From assembly GCA_023213395.1 (NCBI GenBank), contig CM041465.1, forward strand, positions 47,499,741-47,563,740: DNA of 64,000 nt, in the 5' to 3' direction. Shown in pieces: positions 24,671-36,505 of the stretch. How positions within the stretch are numbered: the stretch's first letter is position 1; every line of letters begins with the position of its first letter. This DNA comes from Cycas panzhihuaensis (Eukaryota; Cycadophyta). Position numbers and translations under genes: made by a program. Under the pieces are notes generated by a model. The model made no database searches, was not told the DNA's origin, and saw nothing but the letters and a program-made list of their open reading frames with translations.

Positions 24671-24903
24671 TATTATAACCCTAATCATTATCAAAAGGCA
24701 CATTTGAATGGTTGTGCCCATTCACTAAAAGAAATAATATAATGTATATAAATAGATGATCATTGTAATGTTTATCATCACTCTTTTTTTATCAATTAAA
24801 TATATTGGTTTTGATTATTCAATTCTTCAATATTATTTGTGTGCTCCTATGTTATCTTAGATTCATGAAATTATCCTCAACTTATGAAGTTAGGTTCATA
24901 ACA
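24671..24903 (+). repeat. 5' LTR of the 24.7-32.6 kb element
   Basis: 233 bp, TATTATAACCC... to ...TTCATAACA, the first TG changed to TA. It pairs with 32369-32609. CTTAT flanks on the left. Confidence 0.88.
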
Positions 24904-24905
24904 AG

Positions 24906-24917
24906 TGGTATTAGAGT
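24906..24917 (+). other. Primer-binding site (decayed Met-tRNA type)
   Basis: TGGTATTAGAGT two bases after the LTR. It matches the canonical TGGTATCAGAGC except for two C-to-T changes. Confidence 0.85.
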
Positions 24918-26004
24918 GAAAAATACTTTTAGTCAATAGAATATTATCTATTTTTTAGGCACCAACAACTACACATATAATATTTAGAGGACATAGTCAT
25001 AATCGTATTTATTACTGAATCAAGGAAGAATAGGGTGCTCTACATATCCATAGTAGGAAATTCATAAGCCATTGTTATGAACTTCATCATAAGCAAAATA
25101 CATAATCTTAATATCCATAGACTCAGTTATATACATGTTAAACAAAAGGTTATGTATGTATGTATCCTCAAAATCTACTTGATAAGGAAGTATAATCATT
25201 GCACAAGGGTGTTTTTGTCTATAAGGCTACTAGTGGAGAACCTTCGACACCTATGGGAAACTGTGAATGAAGTCATACCTATACATGGATAACTCCAAGA
25301 AGGACAAAGTTATATGTGTTTTTACTTAGTAGAAACCTCATTGGGATTTATTGTAAGGTCATTATTATAATTGTGGCATATCAGAAAATTAATTCTATAT
25401 ACATTATTCAGTACATATTATTCACTATATTATTATGATTTTTGTGCATATAAATATCTATGCATACATAGATATTTTACAATATATTAATGTATAGATA
25501 TATATTGTAGTGATCATTGTGAATATATGCATCTTAGTGTAGGAGGCATCCATCTCAAGGTGTTTTCTTATCTTTGTGTGATCTTTACATAGTTATCTAG
25601 CAACAAGAGGAATCCATTATTAGGCATGTTGGTAGGGTGAATTATCTAAAGTTGAGTGAGATTCTTAATGTATTAATAAAGTGTTTCTCATAGTCATTGA
25701 CATGAAGGTATAGCGAGACATATTGTGCATTAGTTTGTTCTCCAAAATAGAGTGTCAAACCCTAGGCTTGAAGTGCTATATATATGCATTTGCATCATGC
25801 TTAAGAATACTTATATATAGAATATATTAAGTGCCTAGAGTGCTTTATATTTGGATTTACATCATGCCTAACAAATACTTATATGCAAAATATATCAAGT
25901 GCAAACCAATTATATTCTAAGAAGATATAAGATTGGTGAAGAACATATATATGATTATATTAAACACAAGGTGGATGAAAATAATTAATAACACAGGTAG
26001 AAAT

Positions 26005-26063
<59 letters not shown>

Positions 26064-26839
26064 AGAGAGAGGGAGAGAGAGAGAGAGAGAGAGAGACATA
26101 AAAGGTCATAATACCTTTGTTGGTGAACCTTATCAACATAAGAATATTCTTTTAAAATAATAATAATAAGTAACCTTCTTCTTTAAGGAGTTTTTATTTT
26201 ATCTATGTTGTACCAATTTATGTTTATCAAGCCATAATACTCCTTTGTACTAAGTGGAAATCTAACAAGTTATAGATTGACCAAACAAGTTATATATTGA
26301 CCAATATAATGGGATACATAATGACTAGGCAATAATTAGTGCCTCTTGGACAATACAGTAAAGTCGATCAAGATGGCTACAAATTGAATATATTAACTCA
26401 TAGTTACAAAAGGTAACCTATAAAATTATACATATAGCATTATAAACCTAACAAACACTAGAGAATTAGCTAAAATTTTAGTCTAAAAAGACATACTCAA
26501 ACTTATTACCCAAGTTGTTCATGATGTATTACAAACATCAAATACACTCTTAAACCACACCTTACATCAAATCCTAGAAAAATAGCAATCATTCTAGTAA
26601 GTAGAAAAGGCAAATTAATTATGCTAAACTCAAAAGATAAAGGGATTAGTCATCAATAATATGTTAGAATTTGACTTATAAGAGACAATTTTAGACTTAA
26701 AGCAACACAAATTAAACATTACCAATGAGCTTATCAAAAAATATCTAAATAACTACCAATACCTTACACTTGAAGAACAAAATGTTTTTGGATGTTAAAC
26801 ATATTTTAATTACTTGCAATCTATACAATCATAGAAAAG
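24918..26839. other. Leader region of the 24.7-32.6 kb element
   Basis: Noncoding. It contains an imperfect direct duplication of about 67 bp (25,768-25,835 and 25,836-25,905, both with 'CATCATGC.TAA.AA.TACTTATAT') and a compound microsatellite at 26,007-26,096. No open frame with a recognised motif. Confidence 0.6.
26007..26096. repeat. Compound (TA)n(GA)n microsatellite
   Basis: About 27 TA units directly followed by about 17 GA units with one GGG interruption. Confidence 0.97.
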
Positions 26840-27560
26840 GAAAAAACTAGAAATAGTTATGATCCAATGCTTTAGCATCGAGTAGAAGACACGTGAACAA
26901 AGAGTATGGATTCAACAAATGGAGAAATACTTTCATTTGGTGGAAATTAAGCTAATAGAGCAAGTCACTTTAGCTATGTTGCACATGGATAAAATTATGT
27001 ATGAATGCTAGAAAAGTTTAAAGTATGCCACATTCTAAAACTAATTATTAACTTAGAAGGTGTTTGTCTATTTATTCATTGAAATATTTAAAGTTATAAC
27101 CAATCATGATTATTCTTATGAATTATAAAAGATAAATAGGAACTGTAAAAGAATACAACATAACATTCCCTAGTCTGAATTATGTAATAGAAGGCATCCT
27201 AACTAATAGACTCATTTAATTATACATTGATGACTTAATAATAGAAATTCAAGCTGATGTGGAGCCCTAAGAATCTATTAATCTTAATAAAGTAATATAA
27301 CTAGCCAGAATACTTTAAGATAAGGTTAATGTATTATGTAAGATAGACATAAGTCCTTGTATTCTTTTATTTGCCCAACCTAATCCATTACCAATTACCA
27401 AGTCTAGTCCACTATTAGTCAATTCTAATTGACCCACCAAACCAATCCTTTAAAGCATAAGAATAGAATAAGAAGAGTTAAGAAAAAATGATATGTGTTT
27501 TAGATGTGAAGAAAAGTGGGTACAGGGGCATAGATATCAAAAGAATTTACTATATACAAT
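26840..27560 (+). pseudogene. Chromovirus gag fragment
   Basis: Capsid wording 'VWIQQMEKYFHL' with 'LAMLHMDKI' near 26,910-27,000, then 'YVIEGILTNRLI' and 'SINLNKVI*LARIL' near 27,180-27,320. The zinc knuckle at 27,496-27,537 reads C-F-R-C-E-E-K-W-V-Q-G-H-R-Y, so the last Cys is Tyr. Several stops, mostly explicable by C-to-T change. The same gag family as the 48.9 kb element. Confidence 0.8.
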
Positions 27561-27659
27561 AAAATTATTATCTATAAAAGAAAATGAAGAAGATGAGGAG
27601 GAATAAGGCTTATAAAATAATTAGGAAAGTTATCATAATAATGAATCTTAGGGAAATTA

Positions 27660-27939
27660 TTACAATATTAAGGTTGATATCTCAAAAAATGTCATTTTCA
27701 ACTATGATTAATTTCACTTAACCAAATACATTAAAATTATAAGCATTTATCAAAATATAATATGTTACAATCTTAGTGCATATGAATAGTAATCATAATT
27801 TTATTAATAGAAATTGTACTTAATAACTAAGATTATTTCCATCAAGAACTTCTCATTTTCAAGTAAGCATTGTAGGAAGACAAGTTAGATCAAAGCAAGG
27901 TATGATGAAAATTCTTAAACTCATCATATGTGATGTTAT
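27660..27939 (+). pseudogene. Chromovirus protease, N-terminal half
   Basis: 'NHNFINRKL' at about 27,791-27,817 matches the strand after the active-site D-S-G-S in the 51.1 kb homologue; the Asp box itself is lost. The reading stops at 27,939, where foreign sequence begins, and resumes at 31,815. The residues on both sides of the insertion align without gap to the 51.1 kb protease once one GTTAT copy is ignored. Confidence 0.75.
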
Positions 27940-27946
27940 TTTTTAT

Positions 27947-29038
27947 GGGGAAAATTTTGTTAACCCTAAATTTCACTTGAATGTATCTTATATGTCCTAG
28001 TGAAAAGTTAGGATCATACTCTAATTGACATTTTATAAGTTAAAGATAAAATTTATGAAAGAAAAAGTGTTTCATTAAACAATAATGAAATGTGTATGTC
28101 ATCTTTATATGAAATTTAAGCCTAGGGGCTTTAAGGAACCCAAAGGATAAAAATTGACTCCTATAAAGTGGGGGTTTACCCCACTCTAAACAAAATAAAA
28201 TAACTTGGTTATCATGCTAATATTTTCTATATAATAAGTGGGAATAACCACCCTAAGGTCTCTAAGTCTACCTATACACTCCTTTGACTAAGGATAATTA
28301 GGTGGTCTCCCTTAGTTAATGTAACCTAAGCCTATAAGAATTTCCATCTCCAACCTTGGTGATTAACTCCAAGTTAAACCATAATATACCTTAAGTAATA
28401 ATGAATAGTACATGTGGTGGTAAGAAAAAGTCTTATATGGTCTCTTTAGAGAAGGTCACTCAGCCATCCAACTTTGTGACACACTCCTAAAGAGCGAGGA
28501 TATAGTCAACCCACTTAATCTTTGATACCCCCATAGCTATTAAAGTTTCTTATAGGCCAAGTGTTTTATAGATAAGTCTAAGCAAGTAAAGTATACCCAT
28601 GTGATTGTATTCCTACTTGGAACTCATACTAATAAACTAAGGGATTGGTACACTTTAGAGCCTCGTATTAGCATAGGGTTTTTGTCAAATAATTTCTTAG
28701 TAAAAGTAATGAGTATATAGGTAGCCTTAGAGACCTTAGGTTGCCCCACTTATTAAGAAGAAAATATTTTCATGATAACCTAGTGCTTCTATTTTCTTTG
28801 ATGTGAGTTGAACCCCTACTTTATAGGAGTAAATTATTTTCCTTTAGGTTTCTCAAATGCCTTGAGCTCAAATTTCATAAAAAGGTGGCATATACATTTC
28901 ATTGTAATTCAATTAAATATCTTTTATTTAATAAATTTTATCTTTAACTTATAAAATATCCATTGGGTATGATCCTAGCTTCTCATTAGGGCATACAAAA
29001 TATGTTTAGATGAAATCTAGGTTTATTACATTTATCCC
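27947..29038. mobile_element. MULE-like element with about 330-bp inverted repeats
   Basis: Arms 27947-28281 and 28711-29038 are inverted copies, roughly three in four bases alike by eye. The ends read GGGGAAAATTTTGTTAACCC and, inverted, GGGATAAATGTAATAAACC, similar to the GGG(A/T)AAATT... termini of Mutator-like plant elements. The 430-bp centre has no coding motif. No clear 9-bp target duplication was found. A fold-back transposon is the alternative. Confidence 0.6.
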
Positions 29039-29419
29039 TATTAGCATTTTCTAATGACCATACTTCAGATTTGAATTGTAGTTTGATTGTAGTCGCTTTT
29101 ACCTTTTCTACAATGTGGCATCGATGTTTAGGGGTTCTAGTTAACCCTAATAAGATTTATCATTAATTAAGAGGTTTATCCCCTCTTTGACTATGTATAC
29201 TTGAGAAAGATTATGCCTTTTATAAAATAGGCATTCTATGTCTTCCTTATCATGCTTTCATTGCTTTATACCCAATAACTTTCATTATCATGTTACTTTT
29301 TATTGTAATTTGATATTATTCATATTAATATTTCACTTCCTAGCTCATCATAAGTCAATCTAGTATAAGTATTACCATTTTACAATTCTAATACCTTCCT
29401 TACATTGGATCATCCTCAT

Positions 29420-31490
29420 CAATCATACTACTAACTGCATCAAATATGCTCATCATCCCACCTTGTTTTCCTAAGTTTTATGGGAAATCATATGAGGATC
29501 CTAAAAATCACATGGATGCTTTTCTTAATGTCATGTAAATTTACAATGATAGCATTCAAATAAGACCTTTTCTTCATATAAGTTTAGGGGATGATAACAA
29601 CTTCTAGTTTGTAAAATTTCCTACCAATTCAATTAACAATACTAGAGAGCTACTTGAGAATTTTCTCAATAATTTTGCTCTGCCAAAAGTTAAAGATTAT
29701 GATCTCCATACTTTGTTGACATGTAAACAAATATCTCATGTAACTATTAGTTAGTAAATAAAGAGTTTTCATGAGTTAGTTAGCTATTATATTATTCCTC
29801 TCAATGACATTACTATTAAACAAGCTTTCATCGATAGTCTCATAAGTGTCATTCACTTTTAGCTCTTAGGATAAAATCCTAGGTCATATGCAAAAGTTAA
29901 ATAACTCACTCATCAATATGAGTATATGTTGATTTAGTCAAGGTTAGTTACTATTTAAAATCGGATAGCTTTATCAGTTATTCATCCTAATGACCTTGAC
30001 AGAGATGGGGTCATTGGTGGGGGTCCATCCTTACCTCTGTCATACCAGCATGTTTAACAAGTTGTTAAAATAACCTAACCTCCTACATCAACTTAGTTAC
30101 CTAATTTGATTGTGTTTGTTACTTAATTACATAGTTAGTTCAGAACCTTATGACACAAAATGAGTCTTAGAGTTCTAATGTATAGAACATATAATAACAT
30201 CCAACTAGATCTCGTTCTAATGAGTTGAGGGGGAAATGTAATCCTCCCCCTCATCCATGAAATAATATTCCCTTTGTTGGTCCACAAAATAAGCAACAAC
30301 AATGAACTATAGATCCCCTTTATTATAATTTATGTCGGAAGATAAACCATTGAGAAAATACTTACCATAAGTAGCTTTGGTGCTAAAATTGTTGCATTCC
30401 TAATGAGCATACTATTAGGAATTGCCCCACCTTGGTTATAATGTAACAATCATCCTATCAAAATCCAAATCAATAAATGGGAAGGTACAAGAACCCTTTC
30501 CCTAACAATAATTTGAAACTTATATATTTTACCCATTTGCCTCTATCAAATACTAAAGTTCAACTATCTTCTTAGATTCAAAATCTTCAAAATCAATTAA
30601 ATTCTTTACAACTTAAGCATGCAATGTTTTCTAATTCATCTCAAGCAATTCATTCATAATTCTCATTCCCTACTTTAAATACTTATCAATAATCATTATA
30701 TGTTCCTTATTTCATTCCCTAGTAACCTACTCATCTGTTTATTCCTTAATCTTTTTTAGGTATTCAAATTTTTTAGCCTAGAAAATCTAATAAGGTTGTT
30801 GGTAAGAAGCTCGTCTTATATATTTATTACCTTGAATCTTTACAAATGGACTTTATTGATGTATTTATAGTATAATCCACTTTATAGACTTCTAAAAAGG
30901 AGAAGGATGATTCTCTTAAATAGAAAAGAGATATTCAATCTCCATTTATTGTTTCCAACCCTTGAACTTTTAGGGCTCTTAAGCACCCTACTATGATGCT
31001 TGATTTATAGGTTTCTACTTCATATTCTCTCCATAAGGATCTAAAGTGCATTTCTTCTGGGATGTCACTTTTTGATGTGTTGGCACATTTCCCTTCTATG
31101 AGACATGATTATCTCTAATCATTCAAGTTTTAATTTTCTAAACCTATTTCAAGATTGATATTTTTTAATCCTTCCTTTCTTTTGTCTGATGTTTCTAATT
31201 TACCAAATATTGGACCTTCATCAGTTTAGGTTACCATCAATGAAATAATAGTTCATAGAGTTATTATTGATGATAGCTCATCCTTAATGTCATGCCTCTT
31301 TCCCTCATATATTCTCTCTAACTCATGAAGTTGGATAAAAGTCCCACAATGATCAAAGTATTTGATGCAATTAAATATCCATCGAAGGGCAAAATTTCTA
31401 AACTTTTCATCACATTTTAGGGAAAGACAATTGAGATTGAAATTATCCCCATTTGGTGAAATTTGATTTGTTCATAAAAATTAAGTAAAG
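29420..31490 (+). pseudogene. Gag-protease fragment of a second gypsy family
   Basis: Gag: 'FPKFYGKSYEDPKNHMDAFL' at about 29,466, 'WFVKFP'-like and 'DLHTLLTCKQISHV' near 29,700, 'SFHELVSYYIIPLND' near 29,780. A knuckle-like region at 30,330-30,430 includes 'CCIPNEHTIRNCP'. A pre-protease motif 'MSLFDVLAHFPSMRHDYL' lies near 31,062, and the protease 'VHRVIIDDSSSL' near 31,255 has Ser where the family has Gly after D-D. The gag-protease boundary resembles Tat/Athila-related elements. No RT follows. Many stops. Confidence 0.72.
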
Positions 31491-31814
31491 TTTGTTATTT
31501 TTTTTAATTTTAAATCAATTATTCTCCTAAAATACTAGTAATCATCCCATTCATTAGTCTCAAACATGATCAATAGGATAGATTTACAACATACATTTAT
31601 GGTAGGATACCTCTTGTCTAGTTTAGAAGTAATACTAATTCAATAGGCATTAGGTTTAGATGACATCATTATGAGGTTGCTTATTAAACTAACCTTCTCC
31701 TTTTGATCATACTTCAACTCATAAATGTTGCCTTGGGAATGATTTTGATTCCATATTACCCAATATAGATAATCTTTTAGTGGAATTTAAGGCAAATACC
31801 TCCTTATGCCAACA

Positions 31815-32300
31815 GTTATCATTACAAAAAACTCTTACATCTTTGATGTGGGAAATGTAGATCTTGTTTTAAGCAATCAATGGCTTAAAACACTTAGGAC
31901 ATTTAAAATGAACTTAAATAAATTATTCATGAGATTCAAAAAGGAAGGTGAGACTATTACATTTTTAGGAAAAACAACTAGAAATACCTAGGTAATATCA
32001 CATAAGCACATAGAGAAGATAACTAGAAAGTATCACAAATGTCTAGTAGCTCAACTTTTTATACTTTAAGCAAAGGTGATATTAACAACATAAGAGGATG
32101 AATTATACAAGACTCCCCTAAAACACACAGAAATATTTTAAGATCTTAAATAGAATTACCTCCTAACAAAGGCTTGGAATATTCAATTAATCGTACAATT
32201 AGCACAAATTCAATGATTGCTTGGCCATATAAGAAGACACACTGCTATCAATATAAAAGTTTAACATAATGTCATGCAATACAGAATTACAACATTATTT
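31815..32300 (+). pseudogene. Chromovirus protease C-terminal half and RT linker
   Basis: 'VDLVLSNQWLKTLRTF' at about 31,857-31,905 matches 'VNAILGVQWLKTLGTF' of the 51.1 kb homologue. 'EKITRK' and, after one frameshift, 'LPPNKGLEYSI' near 32,160-32,195 match the linker before RT. RT itself is absent: the sequence goes to the 3' LTR within 170 bp. Confidence 0.8.
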
Positions 32301-32368
32301 TAATAGATAGTGACTTATCATTATTTTTAACTATAGTTTGAGGATAAAACACTTCAAGAAGGAGGTAT

Positions 32369-32609
32369 TGTTATGACCCTAACTAATCCAATTATTATCA
32401 AAAGCTGCATTTGAATTATTGTAACTGTTTACCAAAAGATATTATATCATGCATATAAATATATGACTATTATAATTTATATCATCATTAATTTTTTATC
32501 AATTAAATATATTGGTTTTGACCATATAATTCTTTAGTATTCTTCATATACTCTTTGTTCTCTTGAATTTGTGAAATTTTTGTTAAGTTATGAACTTAGG
32601 TTCATAACA
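32369..32609 (+). repeat. 3' LTR of the 24.7-32.6 kb element
   Basis: 241 bp, TGTTATGACCC to TTCATAACA, preceded by the purine tract AAGAAGGAGG and followed by CTTAT. Confidence 0.9.
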
Positions 32610-32865
32610 CTTATCTTGTGGTATCGACGAGGCTTCTTATTGTTTCTCTCAATTTATTTTCTTCTCTTCTTCTTGACATTTATCTTTGAAAATGTCTACA
32701 AACATAATAAAATATATAAGTATTATGTGCCCATGCTTCCATCTTAATGCTTAGACAAGTAATGACCCTTTAACACACTCTACAATAAGATTCAACTAAT
32801 TTTTTATGTTAATAATTTATAGGATTTGGAATGTTGTTTAGATTTCCATATCTATTTTACTATAT

Positions 32866-33428
32866 CTATAATAGCCCATTATGTATTTCTATTATTTGAA
32901 TGAATTCTAAATGAAATAATTCCCATTTAAATCTCAACCAATCTTTATACCACTTAAGAGCCTCTCCTCCTAAGTGTAATTTAATAAATGGCACATAATG
33001 TTTTATCAATGTATCAAATGTAAATACATAACATGGCTCAACATAATCTATCCATTCTATAGGATTAATATTTCTCCTTGGGTAATAGAGATCAACCTTA
33101 GAATTTTCCATAATTACTTCATAGGGTTTTAGTATTAAAGATTAATTTTAAAGTGAAATTTCTACATCAAAATTTACTAAAGTTCATAATTTAATAGCTC
33201 CTTTTAAAGGCCTTTGAACAAGGATTCTAATGATTTAGATGGAATTAAATTCTTATACCTATAATAGAAGTTATGACTAAAAAAGCATAAGTAGGTCATG
33301 AAAATTTGGGAGATGTAGTGAAAAATAGTATTCAGTCGCTTTGGGATTGGGCGCCTAGTTATATGAAATATCAAAAGAACTGGGGTTTGATCTTTAGGGG
33401 GTAGATGCCAATTAACTATCAAATCCAA
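32866..33428 (-). pseudogene. Gypsy gag fragment
   Basis: On the minus strand 32,866-33,111 reads 'RRNINPIEWIDYVEPCYVF' and 'LHLGGEALKWYKDWL', the core of a Ty3/gypsy capsid domain. An upstream open piece at 33,204-33,428 has no motif. No matching pol is seen to the left, so this is a truncated copy, possibly the element into which the 24.7-32.6 kb element inserted. Confidence 0.7.
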
Positions 33429-33429
33429 T

Positions 33430-34982
33430 TAAATTTTTGAAACCTTAAAAAATATATATGCCAAAGTCATAAAAACACTTAATCTATGGTGATGTGAGTA
33501 GTTAAGAAGCATCTGCAACTACATGACAATTTTGAGCTTCAATAGATATCTATATTTAGGTGGATACTTTAAATAATAATTAGTCTAATACATTATACAT
33601 GGAAGTGATCTAGCCCTAACATGTCAATCTATATCCATGCAATTTGAAGATCTCTTAGTATTTTATTTTGTAGTCTCTTCCAATAATAGTAGATAAATAT
33701 CATGAAAGGAGGTATATTTTACATGTATTAGGGGGTATATCAACATGCCAAACATTGTGTGTTCACTCTGAAATCTTACATATACATATTAAGAGGTATA
33801 ACAATGCACCAAATATAATCTTTAAAGGGGCACACTTATAATACAAATTTTCATCTTTCTAAATTGACCCTACAAACAACCTTAAGATTTTTTAATAATG
33901 AGTGTTGCAATGATTTGGGAGATATCTACCTTAGTCTTGTGTATTGCATTGTTTATTATCCTTAGGAGTCTATATATAACCAATATCTATATTCCATAAT
34001 TATCATTAATAATGAATCATTTGCATTATTAATAATATAGGTTTTATCTTTATGAGGTTAAGCATTTAAATTTCCAAGATATTTAGGCATGCAGCTCAAT
34101 TACACTACAAAACTCAATTCTTATGATATTAATTCATGTTATCTTGTGATATTCATATTTTACTCATATTAGATTAGATCTTATAAAGGTTGCTTTAGTA
34201 ACCCATTACTAAATTTAATTATTATAATAGTAGTTTGGTTGTCACTCAATTGTTTAAGAAACAAAAGTTACTTAACTCACTTGTGATATGTCTCTTAGAT
34301 TCCCTCTTATCAAGTTGATAGCCCTATTAGTGTGCTAAGTTCTTAAGTAAGACAATAGAAATAGATTGCTAGAAGGGATGATAATCAATTACCATCTTCA
34401 CCTACCATAGGGTGTTATAGAAGTAATTGATTATTGCCCATGGCTTTCATAGAATGCCATACACTTCTTCTCCTAGGAATAGACCACAAAAATAGAAGTA
34501 TAAAGATGCATCTAACTGCTAAGTTGTACATAAACCCCCAAATTAAATATCCTTTCTATGTCTTCTAAGGTAACATTAGTGTCTTACTTATAGCATACAA
34601 AAAATCCTTCTCACTTTCATACCAAATGTGATGAGCCTAAAACTAAATAATAAACAGATTGTATTCTTCAAGCAATATTTAGTAAATCAATGTCACAAAA
34701 TAGAAAAATTATCAAAATAGTAGATATAGAAGATTATCAAGCACCAAAGTGCCAAAACATAGAAATTCAATCTATTGTAAAGAAATAATAATGATACATC
34801 ATGACATAGGAGCTTCCCTTATTTATAAGTATCAAAAGAGGCACTAAATAAGAAACTAGCTTTAATATACTAAAAAAATCAACTTTAATACTAAATATTT
34901 AATTATTTACAATCATTATAGTTGGGCTTTGAGTTTGTCTTTGTGGTAAAATAATAAAGAAAAACTATGCTCTGATACCAAA
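33430..34982. other. No gene seen
   Basis: AT-rich, with no coding motif. The last 35 bases (34,948-34,982) are the reverse complement of a PBS (TTTGGTATCAGAGC) and the first bases of a B-family leader, then the similarity stops. Confidence 0.45.
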
Positions 34983-35391
34983 TGAAGGAAAATATATTAT
35001 AGGAGAACAGGATAGAACATATACAAAAATTACATAAATTAATATTGCATCATAGCATCATAACTTCAACATGAAAGTACTTTATATTCAATCCATATTG
35101 TAGTGAAGAGAGTTACAAATTTCCTAATAAAGGCAATGTCTAAAGATACTATGATTGCACACCCCTCAATATTTATAATTTTGAGAGAGGAGGGAAACTC
35201 ATCAACCCCTAAAATTTAAATTAATAATAAAATAATACTAACTTAACTCAAATAAAACTAACTTAAATCAAATCAAATCTTACCTTAACTTACCTATACA
35301 TGTTGAGCATCCAAATATGTAAAATAAGGTTGATGAGGTATACAATCCTGGTTGAAAGGTGGGAGTGGAGTGATGACGATTAACTCCAACA
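34983..35391 (-). repeat. 3' LTR of B1
   Basis: 409 bp, TGTTGGAGTT to TTTTCCTTCA in sense. The PPT 'TAAGGGGGAGAA' (reverse complement of 35392-35403) precedes it. Unexpectedly, a PBS-like TTTGGTATCAGAGC lies directly downstream (34,969-34,982). Confidence 0.92.
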
Positions 35392-36160
35392 TTCTCCCCC
35401 TTAATGGTCATCACGAACACTTGTATCTTCTCTTTGAACTTATGGAACTTGTATTTGAAAAAAACTTTAACAATCTGTCTCTTAACTTGATATTTATCAA
35501 CTCTTCTTATCCTTTCAGAAACATGTATCCTTGTACCATGAAGTGGTACAAAAAATCTATAAGTAAAGTACAAAAAATCTGGTGCAAATAAAGCTTGATT
35601 CAAGCAGGTATGTATAGCTGCAGCTTTGACTTTAACTTTTGGAATTTTAACTTTGATTGTCATATCATTAGGTATCTTTTCTGTCATATCATAAGTTTCA
35701 TTCCCCATCATGTCATATGATTCATTCTTCCCCTCAAATGGAGGATCAGGTACTTGTGTAGCAAGTTGGTCCTACATTTGATCTGGATCTTCATGGGTGT
35801 TGTCATTATGATTCACCTATTCTGTCACCTATCTTACATGCTCAATAAAATCAATATCAAATACATTAAGGGTATCTCTCCCATAAGTAGAAAGTAATAC
35901 ATTCCATATAGATTTAGGAGTTGTTAATTCAGAAACTATAGAAAAAACATCATCATTTATAGTGCAAAATAATAAACCTAATGCTTCATTATCCTTTCTA
36001 AAATTTTCTTTAATACTAAGATCACATTCATGTTACAAATACTTCAAAAGATCACGTTTAATAAAATAGTCTTGTATAGTCCTATACCATTGTGAAAAAT
36101 TATGCCCATTGAATATAGGAAATTATGCCATTTTATCAAAAAACTTTAGTACATAAAATG
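35392..36160 (-). pseudogene. B-family gag (copia type), B1 copy
   Basis: Starts near 36,139 on the minus strand with wording equivalent to 'FNGHNFSQWY' and ends at the PPT. Its last third carries repeated 'NESYDM'-type acidic repeats and a basic end, 'KVFFKYKFHKFKEKIQ'. The first part corresponds to the UBN2 or copia-gag domain. In-frame stops lie around 35,770-36,040, with the last 143 codons open. The position at the 3' end of the element is abnormal for gag. Related copies are at 40,165-40,918 and 59,812-60,375. Confidence 0.78.
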
Positions 36161-36329
36161 TATGATTTTATCAAATCAAAAGAGTCAATAAATAACTAAA
36201 CTTGTATGATGTCAAATATACTCTGCAAAAGAAATGTAATGCATTAATGAACATATATGATTTCAGATGAGCCTTTTGAAAGTGTAAAAAATGATCTTTG
36301 AAAATGAATGAACTAAATGCAACCTTTAT

Positions 36330-36490
36330 AGGTATAATAAGGAAATAAACTTTTCAATAATGATAAAAGCTTTTCAATAAATATGCCTTTGGAAAGTATA
36401 TGAACTAAGCATAATAAGGAAATGATCATTTTAATAATGATAAAAATGACTTTTCAATAAGTGTGCCTTTCAAATAAACTTTGAAATAAA
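36330..36490. repeat. Imperfect tandem duplication in the B 3' module
   Basis: Two units of about 80 bp (36,330-36,410 and 36,411-36,490) sharing 'ATAATAAGGAAAT', 'AATAATGATAAAA' and 'CTTTTCAATAA'. The same pair occurs at 60,560-60,720, so it is ancestral to the family. Confidence 0.7.
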
Positions 36491-36505
36491 ATGAGTATAA
36501 GAGCA

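Larger units (their letters stand above)
27940..31814 (+). mobile_element. 3.9 kb composite insertion splitting the protease
   Basis: Flanked by GTTAT at 27935-27939 and 31815-31819. It ends in ...CCAACA, but its left end does not start with TG, and I could not find an LTR pair. Its first 1.1 kb is a long inverted repeat. Its 3' part is a gag-protease fragment of a different gypsy family on the plus strand. It may be a truncated non-autonomous LTR element whose 5' part holds a DNA transposon, or two insertions in one place. Confidence 0.6.
24671..32609 (+). mobile_element. Chromovirus-type gypsy element, pol deleted, with nested insertion
   Basis: 7,939 bp bounded by LTRs (24671-24903 and 32369-32609) and a perfect duplication CTTAT (24666-24670 and 32610-32614). 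PBS, leader, gag with knuckle and protease are present. The frame passes the protease-RT linker near 32,200 and then meets the polypurine tract (AAGAAGGAGG) at 32,355, so RT, RNase H and integrase are missing by deletion. A 3,875-bp insertion (27940-31814) splits the protease. LTR divergence is high (by eye near one in five), so this is among the oldest elements here. Confidence 0.88.

Noticed and set aside
35352-35591. 79-codon plus-strand frame over the B1 gag end
   Set aside because: It is the shadow of the minus-strand gag and 3' LTR start, with no motif of its own.
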